DNA of 64,000 nt from Strix aluco (taxonomy: Eukaryota > Chordata > Aves > Strigiformes > Strigidae): assembly GCF_031877795.1 (NCBI RefSeq), contig NC_133934.1:26105716-26169715 (forward strand). Reading direction: 5' to 3'. The notes under the pieces were generated by a model. That model did no database searches, was not told the origin of the DNA, and worked only from the letters and a program-made list of their open reading frames with translations. A program made the position numbers and the translations under genes. Below, one piece after another: positions 13,301 to 64,000 of the stretch; positions within the stretch are counted from its first letter, which is position 1; every line of letters begins with the position of its first letter.

Positions 13301-16300
13301 CGGGCACCGAAGTCAAGCTGACAGGCCTGTAATTTCCTGGATCATCCTTCCGACCCTTCTTATATAAGGGCGTCACATTGGCCAATTTCCAATCTGTTGG
13401 GACCTCCCCAGGACTGCTGGTAAATGATGGAAAGCGGCTTGGAGAGCATATATCATAAGGAAGCAAAAAATTTTCACGCTTTTTTTTTTTTTTTTTTTTT
13501 GGAAGGTTAGTCTCCTGCTAAATTAGTACAGCTGAAATGCACCTACAAAGGGTCCTGTGAGATCTGGAACAAGTCCAGGGATGAATGGAAATGCTCACTG
13601 GGTGCAAGAAGGAGGGAGGAACTTGAACAACCAGCTAGCAGGGTGCCTTGGGCTGCCTTGGAACTGCAATCTCAGATGTCAAAGTTATGTCTGAAGCTTC
13701 CTATATATTCAGTGGAGGGTCACAGGTGTGGTGAAAAGCACTGGAATCAGAGCCTCACATTTCTCTGTTACAGAACATTCCCTAGACTCTTAAAGTAGGC
13801 AGCAACACTAGATGCCTATAGCTGAAAAGCTTCAAAGTGCGTGCAGCACTTCAGGTGTGAGGGAGCAGTAACTTCTGCACTTTCTAGTAATATCTATCTG
13901 TAATTTGATATATTTCAGACTATTTGCTCAAAACCTTCATATAGAGAAATTAATATATCTTTCTCTGTGTTAGAAATGTGAAATCACTGCATAAGTGATC
14001 AAAACTGTCATGTTTTGGGAGGAGGTAAGGTGAGGGGGCTTCATTTAAACGCTATGTTGCATAACGGATACTGCAACAGGATTTTTCAATATCCTTCAGT
14101 ACATTCCTTACCTTAAAAAAAGTTGTGTTATTAAACATGGGAACTTCCATGGAAATGTATTTTTGTAAAAGGCTATTAAAATTATTACTGAAACTACTAG
14201 GTCAACCATATTTACAAGATGTTTGTACATAAGTTTGTTGGTCAGTGTATTTAAAAAAACAAACAACAGCATTTCCCAAACTGAGGACATCTTGAATAGT
14301 GCTTCATAGCAACTGTTGTAAATTGTTCACACTATCATCCTATACAGTATTTAATGTTTATTTGATTATTTAACCATACTATAATGTGCCTTAGGCTGTG
14401 AAAGGATTTCCTTAATGACATTTCAGGTGATCTCTCAAACTGGACTTTACTTCTGATGAGTTGCTCCTTCTTAGGATGGCTTCTGAGTTCCTGCCTTTCC
14501 AAATAATAGTGCTGGGCATTTCTGCTTCTAAGCATAGATTGCTCATAAACTCTGTGCATAAACTCTTTATCAAGTTTGATTATTGGATTAGTTTTAAAGA
14601 TTCATCAGTGATGGAGTACTCTTAAACGCAATCTTTTCCTTCTAGCCTTTCTGAAAAGTTTAAATCCTTTAATACCAAATGCTAGAAACCTTTTTATCAG
14701 AACTGAGCAAACTAGGCCACCTAGTGGGTGTGAGGGACTGAAGGTAGTGCTATCATTCATAAACTAAAGCCCAGGTCCAGAAAAATATTTGAAGGCCTAA
14801 GAAGAGGCAGAGCAGAGTTTTTGCATGCACAGATTCACTACTGAATTTGTCCCTCTGACCCTGCTAGAAATGGGCCTTTGTCTGTCAAGCTACGTAAGTA
14901 ATCTTGTAAGTGTTAGCTATATGCATAGATTGGAACATAAATACTGTGTTATAGAGATCAATTTTCTGTAAATTATTGTTGTTATGCATTGATCATGACA
15001 ATAGGAAAAGATTGGAGCAAAATCTTATCTGAGTTTTTGTAACAGAACATCCTATTGAAAGTTGAAAGTCTCTTTCTAAACTTCCCTATTTAATAAACTT
15101 TAAAGTCCTCCATACATCACAGGAAACTTTGTCTTGTTCAGACAACACTTACTTACTTTTTTTTTTTTTTTACTTTGTAGGCTTTATGCAGTTGGTGGTC
15201 GAGATGGAAGTTCTTGTCTTAAGTCAGTAGAATGTTTTGATCCTCATACAAACAAATGGACCCTCTGTGCTCAGATGTCAAAAAGAAGAGGTGGTGTAGG
15301 TGTAACCACCTGGAATGGGTTCTTGTATGCAATAGGTGGTCATGATGCCCCAGCATCAAACTTAACGTCCAGGCTGTCAGACTGTGTAGAAAGGTAATAT
15401 CCTGATGAAGGCATATCCTGCTAGCAATTCAAATAGTGCTAATCTACAAAGTGATTTATGGGAAGAACTGTAAGTAGAAACCCAATAAAATAGCTGTGTT
15501 ATTTTTAGGGTGAGCAGAGGAAACTTACATATAAAAACATACTGTGTAGTCATAACACAATTCAAAGTGTTGCCAAGACAGCTTATTTAAAGCAAATTCT
15601 CCCTAATGCACTTCATGTAGAAATTCTTTTTTCTAACAATCTCATTGAACAATCATGATTGATTACTGAGAACAACTTGGAATTGAATGCTTTTAAAAAT
15701 GGAGCAGAATTTTTCACACAAGAAGTCTGTATCAGTTCATATTATAACTTTTTAAGGAGTTAACAGTCATGGTTATGGATCCTTAAATACCCTATTCTTT
15801 CTTGTATCCCCTGATGACAGTGGGAAACTGGCATGTAATTCAGTCATTCCAAAGTTGATATGTCTTTACTTAAAGCTATTAATTAGTGAGTGCATTACAA
15901 ATTGCAAAAGCACATGTGATCCATAAAATAGTTTAAAATGACAGTAAATACTTCATAATGCACTAGCATTTCAAGTATTTCTGAAATATGCTTTAATTCT
16001 CCTCTCTGCCTCCCCAGCTGTAAAACTTCTCTTCTTTCCTGTTATCTCCTAACACTTACAGGGATTCTTCATCACCCATCTTCTCATTTTACTAAATTTC
16101 TTTGTGCTGGGAGATGTGATTCAGCCTCTACCAAAAAAGGAGGGGAAAAAAAAACCCACCATAAAAATACCCGAATCAAAAAAACCCACCACAAAACAGA
16201 GCTGTACTTTTCAACTTTGTGTCCTAATAGACCCCAAAATATTTGGCAAATACCAAATTTTTAGAGGAATACAGATAATTAGAAGCCTAAGAGAAAGTAA

Positions 16301-19300
16301 TAGGTACATGTACTTTTCTGCTTCAATATTCTCTGAAACAAAGTTACAGAACACATGACTTTCATAAATAGGAATCATTTTGTAATGCATTTCATCCTCA
16401 CTCCTTAAGCGAGATGAAATTGAGGACAATCAACTTCATGGAAATAGTTCCTTTAAAAAATGACCAGTTTCATAAAACCACACTAAGCTTCTGAATATTT
16501 GTTTACCACTATATTTTGCAATAAAAGTCGCTTTTCCCAGATAAATACATTGGTTTATATAATTAATTATAAAATAACTTAAATTGGAAAGTAAATTCTA
16601 TATGTAGCTTACTAATCATCCTCTTTTACTACATCATACTTCTATTTGCAGCATGTGCTTCAGGCAGTATTTTCATGTTTTGATTATGCTTGCATGCATT
16701 TCTGTTGTATTTTGATGAGACAACTGTAGATAAAATTGTTAGAGCTCATTATATCTATATTCTTCATGTGAACAAATTAAGACTAGTATCTTCCAAACTT
16801 GCTTTTAGTAAGTGTGATCTTATGATGGTCTCCTGGTCAAATAAATATTTTCTTTGTATAGTTCTTTAGAGCCCCTCAGAGCTCTGTGATTACATCAGTT
16901 CTGCTGTAAGCATCTGTAGTCTTAACATTGTCTCTTTCAGTCAGGTTAAAATATGTTCCTTGACCTAAGAATAGCATGAACTCTGCTATGTAGTTCTCAG
17001 TTTGACTTGTAAAGCAAGTTATATTTTTCAAGAATCTCATTTAATATTTTTCATTAAACCATGTCTTTTACTGTGCTGCTGTTTCTGATAATATGAAGCA
17101 ATGATTAAAGAAGTGCTGTAAATTGCCTTAAGGGGTTTGCATTTCCCCCCGAACTTTCTCAAACTGCTTTTTGGTTGGAAGTAGCTCTCTTTAGTACCAC
17201 ATACAACTTGTAACAGCCTGCAGCCTGTGCTTTGACATGTGGTAGTTACACTTAGAGCAAGCACTTGCTCTACTACAGTGTAGCAACAGAACTGTTTCTG
17301 GAGTGGTACATTTAGACATACAATAAGAAATGTAGTAAGAGCAGCTGTATGACTGCATGTATATGTCTGTATTACTATATGGAAAGCAGCAAAAAGTAGA
17401 TACATAGCTAGTACTGACTGTGTTGCCAGATGACTAAAGAAACATTTTCAGAGAGTATTTGTGAGAAAATGTCCTTTGAAATTAACACCCAAATCTGTGC
17501 TGCCCTAATAATACTGTTTTTCTACTACCTTGAGAGTGTCAATTCCACTATGTTTTTTTCTACTGAATTTTGGCAACTGTTTTAGAACATAACAGAAATT
17601 ATCTTTTAGGTATGATCCAAAAACAGACATGTGGACCTCTGTGGCCTCTATGAGCATTAGCAGAGATGCTGTGGGAGTATGTCTTCTTGGTGACAAGTTG
17701 TATGCTGTTGGAGGATATGATGGGCAAACATACCTTAATACAGTGGAGTCTTATGATCCCCAGACAAATGAATGGACACAGGTATAGTTTCTGATCAGAC
17801 CATACACTACTACTTATCTTGTTATTTCAAGTGTGCCTCTTTTTACAAGGAGAATTCAAATAGTTCTCTAAGAAGCACTTTCTTACTAGTCTGGTTTAAG
17901 TCTCTCTTTTTTTTTTTTTTTGATTTGTCTACCATCTCGAGATGATTTATCTTGAACAGACCATTGTGAACTTTTAATAAACTGCCCTTCTTTCTTTGGC
18001 AAGACTATAGCTATTTTCTTTGACAATTTCAACTACTGTTAATAAATTGTATTGACATGTTCCCCAAACTGTAAAGGTTTCTGTTTCCATTACTTCCTAT
18101 TCTGAAGATAAATGATAAATGTGTATTAGTTTTAGCTCTAATGTGTCTCTCAGCAAGTTTATCTATTTCTTCAAGGTTTTGGTCATCTTCTCATAAATAA
18201 TCTCTTCCTGATGTGAATCGTATGTACAGGAAGCCTTTTCCCATTTCTCTTCACGCAGCCCAAAAAAAAAAATCTTCAATTCATGACCAGAAACTATTAC
18301 TGTCGATTCAAAGCTTGGTTACTTTTACTTTTTTATAGCTCCAGGAATGTTTGCCTGTGTGGGAAGAGCACACACAAGGATATCCTGAGCAGGCTGTCCT
18401 TTGGTATCTACTGCCATTTGAGATACCCTAAACCATCTACATCCACAGAGGGCTGGCAGATACAGCACAGAATCTGTGGGAGACCAAGGCCCTTCTGGAG
18501 TCCAGTTGCAGGCCAGGATGAATGTCCAAGGTCATCTAGAATAGCATTAGACACCAGTATTTAGGCAGCTGAATTCTGACCTCCTGAATATGCTATCCCA
18601 GTAATAGCCCCAAATTACTAATTCAGAAAGAGAACTGAACTGCTGTCTATCAGAATCTTTGTAACATGGAAAACTGAGCTGTCCATATTCCCCCACTTCA
18701 TACTGCTGCAAGATCTTAAAACACAAGTCATCTAGGAGGCTTATCAGAGCTTGGGGCCCTCAGTGGCCGTACTGGTAATGATAACCCATGGCATTATTTG
18801 TCCTGCTAAAGGAAAAAAAAAAAAAAGTGTGCCAGAGGAAAGAGTGCTTCTCACCATTGCATCTAAATGAATCTCACGTGATGTCTAGGTGCTGACCATC
18901 TGTATGTACCTTTGTATCCTTAGCCTTGATCCTCTATATCTCACTGAATCCTGTGATCCCCGTCTATAGGACAGTTTTGAACCCTTCCTGGAGGGATGTG
19001 GAAGTGTCTGTGTACCTTCCTTCTCTCTTGTTATGTCAGCAGTCTGCCACCACTTCATCCACACACAACTCAAAAGAGGGTAGTGACATTTTCTCAGCTG
19101 AGGTGTGTCAGAGCCACAGATAGCACAGGATAAGTCTGTTGTTCCTGGGGAAAAAAAGAAATAGGGGAGTTGGCATAACCATCCTTTTTTGTCTTCAGTA
19201 TAGTCTCTGTAGCACTTTGTGTACTGTTCACACACACTCCAATACTATGAAGTTTAAAAGGGGAAGCTAAGGTGAGTGTTAGAAACTACCTTCCTCTTTT

Positions 19301-19935
19301 CAAGTCCAACAGGATCTCAGCAGAAAAGGCTCTTGCCAGAAGTAACTTATTTTTACAAAAAAAAGAAAAGCAACTGGTAAATTATTCTGATTTCAAGAAC
19401 TCTTAACAGGACTTTATCAAATATTAAAGTAAAAAGGAGAGGTTGCCCCTGTCATGTTTGGCATTTTCTGTTTGAGAGGAAAATGCATTGTTTTGCCAAC
19501 CATTACTCAGGTGTCATACTGTCTAGCTCAGGTGTTCAGTTTGTACCATAACAAAGGATCCTTTTTCCTATAATACAAAGTAATTGAAATTATCAATAAG
19601 AATTGTTTCATAATCTTGGGGTTTGCTACTGCTTTCAAAGTGCTTCACTCTATCATATAAAATATCTTTACCTTTTCTGTGGATTTGTATCCAAGTTTTG
19701 GATCAACTTGTTATTTTTTTAAGTCACATTAACAGAGTGTGGGTGATATTGTCACTCTGCTGCAGCTGTACAACTATTATTCCAACCATTAACTGTCAAT
19801 TTTAGGGAAAAAAAAATACTCAAAGCTAGCTCCATTTATCTCACAGATTATTTTTGTTTGTTTGTTTTTTGCTTACAGGTTGCACCATTGTGCTTAGGAA
19901 GAGCTGGAGCATGTGTTGTGACTGTAAAACTGTAA
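1156..19935 (+). CDS. KLHL5: KLHL5, Kelch-like protein 5, C-terminal part (7 coding exons)
   Basis: KLHL5 is a BTB-BACK-Kelch protein of the family that supplies substrate adaptors to CUL3 ubiquitin ligases. Coding exons are 1156-1368, 6597-6783, 8691-8915, 9201-9363, 15181-15393, 17610-17781 and 19879-19935. They join in frame to 409 residues plus TAA. The first exon encodes the end of the BACK domain. The rest encode six Kelch blades, each with its Gly-Gly ([47 protein letters not shown]), and the protein ends in VVTVKL. The match to vertebrate KLHL5 is near identity from memory. KLHL4 and KLHL1 are close paralogues, but the WDR19 gene 1.9 kb downstream supports KLHL5. The BTB domain and N-terminus are off the left edge. 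All junctions are GT-AG with matching phases and no frame break, so the gene looks functional. Confidence 0.95.
5184..6518 (+). mobile_element. CR1 LINE, 5'-truncated, + strand
   Basis: This is the 3' part of a chicken-repeat-1 type non-LTR retrotransposon. It encodes reverse-transcriptase pieces: the [13 protein letters not shown] block (motif A), GVPQGSVL (motif B) and FADDTKL (motif C, the catalytic Asp pair). It ends in the untranslated tail with two ATTCTATG octamers at about 6503-6518. The frame is broken. A TGA at 5572-5574 interrupts motif B to C, a TAG at 5824-5826 follows, and a frameshift precedes the last frame at 6062-6358. It is therefore dead. The 5' limit is approximate. It lies in a KLHL5 intron in the sense orientation, ending 78 bp before the next exon. 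Confidence 0.93.
6597..6783 (+). CDS. KLHL5: KLHL5 exon b (BACK end, start of Kelch)
   Basis: It starts in phase 0 with [14 protein letters not shown] and ends in phase 1 inside the Gly of GGMDATKG. It links the BACK domain, through the basic linker [12 protein letters not shown], to the first Kelch strand FAVGG. The acceptor is TTTTCACAG and the donor is GTATTG. The next intron (6784-8690) is mostly filled by the solo LTR at 7326-8339. Confidence 0.95.
7326..8339 (-). mobile_element. Solo LTR of an avian endogenous retrovirus (ERVL-like), minus strand
   Basis: The element is bounded by a perfect 5-bp duplication, GTACT (7321-7325 and 8340-8344). It starts TG and ends CA. On the minus strand it begins TGTGTTGGGTTTG and ends GCCCAAACCA, a weak inverted terminal match. 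In minus orientation a CCAAT box (8216-8212) lies about 32 bp before a TATA-like TTTAAGAAG (8180-8172), as in U3. An ATTAAA lies near the 3' end (7515-7510). There are no gag, pol or env remains, so it is a recombined solo LTR. The 5-bp duplication points to the ERVL class, which I have not confirmed against a library. It is antisense to KLHL5. Confidence 0.85.
8691..8915 (+). CDS. KLHL5: KLHL5 exon c (Kelch 1-2)
   Basis: Phase 1 to phase 1, starting (G)[11 protein letters not shown] and ending STHRHGLG. It carries the WTPVANM blade turn, the YVVGGRDG motif and WSVMPPM. The acceptor is TGTCATTCAG and the donor is GTATGT. The following intron (8916-9200) is only 285 bp and shows nothing further. 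Confidence 0.96.
9201..9363 (+). CDS. KLHL5: KLHL5 exon d (Kelch 3)
   Basis: Phase 1 to phase 2. It encodes [28 protein letters not shown] and the next strand [13 protein letters not shown]. The acceptor is GTTTTTTTAG and the donor is GTATGT. The 5.8-kb intron that follows (9364-15180) contains four minus-strand CR1 pieces between about 9865 and 13460. The remainder (13500-15130) shows nothing I recognise. Confidence 0.96.
9865..10342 (-). mobile_element. Ancient, diverged CR1-like LINE fragment
   Basis: The antisense text follows the order of a CR1 3' region in heavily decayed form: a GGAAGTGACCTCAAGGAG-like start, then the 'aacctccagtggtaaagttt' section, then a block resembling the 'agactttggatgattttcattgttttcctttgga' part of old amniote CR1s. 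No frame is open. It is much more diverged than the neighbouring copies and is cut off where the younger CR1 begins at 10371. Limits are approximate. Confidence 0.55.
10371..11470 (-). mobile_element. CR1 LINE 3' part, minus strand
   Basis: It begins on the + strand with TCACAGAATCATAGAAT, which is the CR1 tail read backwards, and continues through the CR1 3'UTR into the reverse-transcriptase region. The catalytic block is decayed: the minus frame at 11034-11267 reads KFTDNIKL where FADDTKL is expected. The left end in transcript sense is truncated near 11470. It is a dead copy of moderate age. Confidence 0.88.
11553..11695 (-). mobile_element. Short CR1 3' end, minus strand
   Basis: It opens TCACAGAATCACAGAATCG and reads 'ggttggaagggacctttaa' (in sense, the CR1 tail) for about 140 bp before losing similarity. 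It is a severely 5'-truncated insertion, typical of CR1. The 280 bp between it and the next CR1 (11696-11978) is unassigned. Confidence 0.8.
11979..13460 (-). mobile_element. CR1 LINE, longest copy in the window, minus strand
   Basis: Its tail (TCACAGAATCACAGAAC) starts at 11979 and similarity runs to about 13460. Minus-strand frames at 13056-13466, 12634-12969, 12260-12730 and 12064-12273 carry consecutive reverse-transcriptase parts: [13 protein letters not shown] (motif A) and [12 protein letters not shown] (motif C), then the thumb and C-terminal region. The frames are offset from one another, so at least three frameshifts have killed it. It has the same tail subtype as the copy at 35222. 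A 21-base T run (13480-13500) lies 20 bp beyond the truncated end. Confidence 0.93.
15181..15393 (+). CDS. KLHL5: KLHL5 exon e (Kelch 4-5)
   Basis: Phase 2 to phase 2, (K)[17 protein letters not shown] to RLSDCVER. It contains two Gly-Gly motifs (YAVGGRDG and YAIGGHDA) and the KLHL-typical insertion SNLTSRLSD. The acceptor follows a long T tract and ends TTTGTAG. The donor is GTAATA. The next intron (15394-17609, 2.2 kb) shows only AT-rich sequence and short A runs near 16140-16200. Confidence 0.96.
17610..17781 (+). CDS. KLHL5: KLHL5 exon f (Kelch 5-6)
   Basis: Phase 2 to phase 0, (R)[15 protein letters not shown] to PQTNEWTQ. It holds [17 protein letters not shown]. The acceptor is ATCTTTTAG and the donor is GTATAG. 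The following 2.1-kb intron (17782-19878) shows no element I can name. Confidence 0.96.
19879..19935 (+). CDS. KLHL5: KLHL5 last coding exon and stop
   Basis: It encodes [18 protein letters not shown] followed by TAA at 19933-19935. This closes the sixth Kelch blade and is the usual KLHL5 C-terminus. The acceptor is GCTTACAG. Confidence 0.95.
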   Translation, partial: VAPLCLGRAGACVVTVKL

Positions 19936-21480
19936 ATTATTTTCTCAATGAAGGTGACATTCTCCTCCGTAGACTCTGATTTCTTTTTTCCTCAAGCAAC
20001 CTACCAGTGCACCATTAAACACAAGGTGCAGGATATCTATCACAGCAAAGTGTTTGGTCTCAAGCTAACTTGTACATGTTGTTTTTACGGACCAATATTA
20101 AGCACTTTTTAAAAAATCATCTTTGTTACCCATATGTTACAAGAATTCTATTTGTAAAAAAATCAGCTGCAACCAGCCAGTTGCCAGCAGAGGACTTCTG
20201 TTTAGGAAGTGCTAAGAAATGAATTAACTCATTAGTGAACTCACTATAATAATCAAATGTTACAGATCCGGGGCCTTGATCCCCCAAACATGCAGAGGAA
20301 CGATGCTATAAATGGATATACTTCTGCTGATATAATTGAGTCAATCTCTGGGTGAAACAAGTTATAGGATTGGACCCCATATGTTTAACTTGCCTATAAT
20401 AAACATGTTTGGCTATAGGTATCTGAGCTATTACAATGCAGGCTGACAAACCAATGCAAACCATTGTAAATGGCAGGTGTAATGCCTGCCTTGGAAATGA
20501 AGTTGTGTATTTGGTGAATCTTTTGCACTTTTATCATCATTCCTAGTTTAGCAAACTTTTTATTTAACCAAAGCCTTATTTTAAATATTGTTTTATTATG
20601 CTAACAAAAATCTGCTATTTAATAATTTCTGCCAGAGATTTTTGACATCCAGTGTACTTTTTGGATTTTCAAAGTTTTTGTGAGATGCAGAACATCATAC
20701 CTTTTTCTCCACTTTGGTTCTTATATTTACTTTGCTATTTTTAAGGAAAAAATCTATAACCATGAGTTATTGGGAGAATTCTAAAGGGTGATTAAAAGTT
20801 AACCAATTTAAGTTTAATATTTGCACTTTGCAATTTTTGAAGCATTCCATTACATCTAGACTAATTCCATTTTTACTTGAGGCTTTGCACTAATTTGAAA
20901 AGTATAATTTTCTAAGATGAAATGAAACAATTGTCTGTCTTTCCAGTAATGTTACTTCAAAATGTAAAGGGCCCAATCCTGCAAGATGCTTAACTGCCAC
21001 CATTTAAGCATGTTCAGCATCGTACAGGAGAGTTATGTGTGCCTCACAGAATTGTATCAAATTCGTTACCTTATTTAAGAGTTATCTAATTTTTTCAGAT
21101 ACTTTATAATTTGCCTTTTTTGAGCCCTATGCTGTTACACAGAATTGCTTTGAACAGCCTGAATGTTCTTGGAAAGTCTTTTTGTATTTGCTTTTCTGTG
21201 CCTTGTTCCTTATGTTTTCAAAACCGTAGGTAATATGTGTGTGCTTGCAATGGAAAATGGGAACATGGGAGCTCATTGAATGTTTTTCAAAAGTTTGAAA
21301 CATCTGATACCCAAAGTCTTTGTACATTTGTAATTTTAAATGTGTTAATGCTCTCGGTGAACTATTTATTGTTTTAAAAGAAATTACTAAGCAGTGAACC
21401 TTTGTGATGAATGCTGCACTGATTGCAGTTGAATACAGCTAAACTGAAATGCAGGGTCGTTGCGTTAGCACCTTTTTTCT
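19936..21480 (+). other. KLHL5: KLHL5 3'UTR (3' end not fixed) and intergenic spacer
   Basis: This is non-coding sequence after the KLHL5 stop. Possible poly(A) signals are ATTAAA at 20014-20019, AATAAA at 20398-20403 and ATTAAA at 20791-20796. None has a decisive downstream element by eye, so the transcript may end at any of them or further right. A segment near 20968-21030 looks like a decayed amniote repeat. The sequence stays AT-rich until the CpG island begins near 21530. Confidence 0.6.
20398..20403 (+). promoter_or_regulatory. KLHL5: Candidate poly(A) signal AATAAA
   Basis: This is the only canonical hexamer I see in the first 1.4 kb after the KLHL5 stop, 463 bp downstream of it. It is followed within 30 bp by T/G-rich sequence (ATGTTTGGC). 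Usage is inferred. Confidence 0.45.
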
Positions 21481-21691
21481 GTAGTTTACCGTCCATTTTG
21501 TGTACCTGTATCCGCTACGTAACAGGTCTCAGCGACCCTCTCCTCTCCTCTCCTTCCCCTCCTCGCCCCTCGGGGCCCCGGCGGTACCCACACCAGCCCC
21601 CCTGGCGGCCGCGCCGCGCCGTGCCGCGCTGCGCCGGCGGGGGGCGGGGCCTGTTGAGGCCCGGCGCCTCGGGCGCCTCCCCATTGGCTGC

Positions 21692-21709
21692 GGGGCGGGG
21701 CCCCGCCCC
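21692..21709. promoter_or_regulatory. GC-box palindrome (paired Sp1/KLF sites)
   Basis: GGGGCGGGGCCCCGCCCC is identical to its reverse complement, so it offers one GGGCGG-type site on each strand. It lies 132 bp before the WDR19 ATG, next to the CCAAT box at 21683-21687. Confidence 0.7.
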
Positions 21710-21799
21710 CAGCGCAGAGGGCTCTGGCCTTCCCCCGCCTTCTCCGTCTCCGGGGTGACGGCGACGCCGTGGGCGGGCGGAGTCTGGCCGGCGGGGCGA

Positions 21800-21809
21800 C
21801 GCATGCGCA
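21800..21809. promoter_or_regulatory. NRF1-type site
   Basis: CGCATGCGCA matches the core of the NRF1 palindrome (GCGCATGCGC) apart from one edge base. It lies 32 bp before the WDR19 start codon, a common place for this site in CpG-island promoters. Confidence 0.6.
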
Positions 21810-21840
21810 GGGGGGCGGTGCGCAGCGAGCGGGGGGCGCG

Positions 21841-63416
<41,576 letters not shown>

Positions 63417-64000
63417 TGATTTATTGAACTGTACGTGTGGATGCTCTGTATACATAAATTACTTTGTCATATAAGTTGTATCAGAGAATCCAAACGCATG
63501 CTAACAAGGACGATCCATACATTTTGGTTGTTTCTGCCTCTTTGACTAGCATGTTATTTTTTAAATACGAAATCATTAAAAACCTACATCTGGCTTCCTG
63601 TATTTCCTTTGCATTCATACTTACAAATCTGTTATGCTGCCAGTATTAATTATTACTCATAAGGAGATCGCTGCTTTTCTGTAAATGAAATTAAGCAGGG
63701 GGGCTCAAATGATCTCTGGTAGTTAACGCATGGCCCGTCAGGATATCCATTCAGCCTACAGCCAGCTTCTGGCCTCCCCCTCTACCAGCAGTGAGGCAGG
63801 AGCAGGCGATTAGCGGGCTGAAGGCCAGAAAGACTGTTCTGGGAAAGAGCAGCTGTAAAGTCTCTGGTCCTTTCTCGAATGCGTGGCACGCCTCTGCTCA
63901 GTTTTGTGAAAGAGCTGTGGGCGTCCAGCTCCCAGAAGGGTGAACATCAAGAGCAGGCTGCAGGAATTACTCTCTGAAGGCTGCAGTTAATTCAGTATGT

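Noticed and set aside
21508..21523. X-box-like GTATCC-GCTA-CGTAAC upstream of WDR19
   Set aside because: Both half-sites carry a mismatch and the spacer is four bases, beyond the usual zero to three. The intronic site at 61265 is far better.

Overview
This window is vertebrate nuclear DNA, almost certainly from a bird. It holds split genes with GT-AG introns, one CpG island, several CR1 LINE fragments ending in the avian tail (ATTCTATG / TCACAGAAT octamers), and two solo retroviral LTRs of types common in birds. Nothing prokaryotic is present: no operons, CRISPR arrays or origins. I recognise two genes, both on the + strand and head to tail. They match the conserved vertebrate neighbours KLHL5 and WDR19 (human 4p14).

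Region 1 (1-21480) is the 3' part of KLHL5. Seven coding exons (1156-19935) encode the last 409 residues: the end of the BACK domain and six Kelch repeats. The BTB domain and promoter lie upstream of the window. A 3'UTR of up to about 1.5 kb follows the TAA. The introns carry a + strand CR1 (5184-6518), a minus-strand solo LTR (7326-8339, TSD GTACT), and a stack of four minus-strand CR1 pieces (about 9865-13460).

Region 2 (about 21530-22340) is a CpG island. It contains a CCAAT box, an 18-bp GC-box palindrome, an NRF1-type site and the WDR19 start codon at 21841. A five-tract G-quadruplex motif lies just inside intron 1.

Region 3 (21841-63371 and beyond) is WDR19, which encodes IFT144, a core subunit of the IFT-A complex of cilia. 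I place 31 consecutive coding exons giving 1161 codons in one unbroken frame. They cover the N-terminal WD40 propellers and most of the C-terminal TPR-like solenoid. About 180 C-terminal residues (from memory of the 1342-residue human protein) lie past the right edge. Introns carry CR1 copies at 35222, 52980 and 61472 and a solo LTR at 50155-50515 (TSD ATGTA). Intron 30 has a perfect RFX-type X-box at 61265-61278.

The two genes are not known to act together. KLHL5 is a Kelch/BTB adaptor of the CUL3 ubiquitin ligase type, and WDR19 is a ciliary transport protein. I found no undescribed multi-gene system. The more interesting signals are regulatory and structural: the intronic X-box, the promoter G4, exon starts that read as splice donors, a tandem acceptor, and retroelements lodged close to splice sites.
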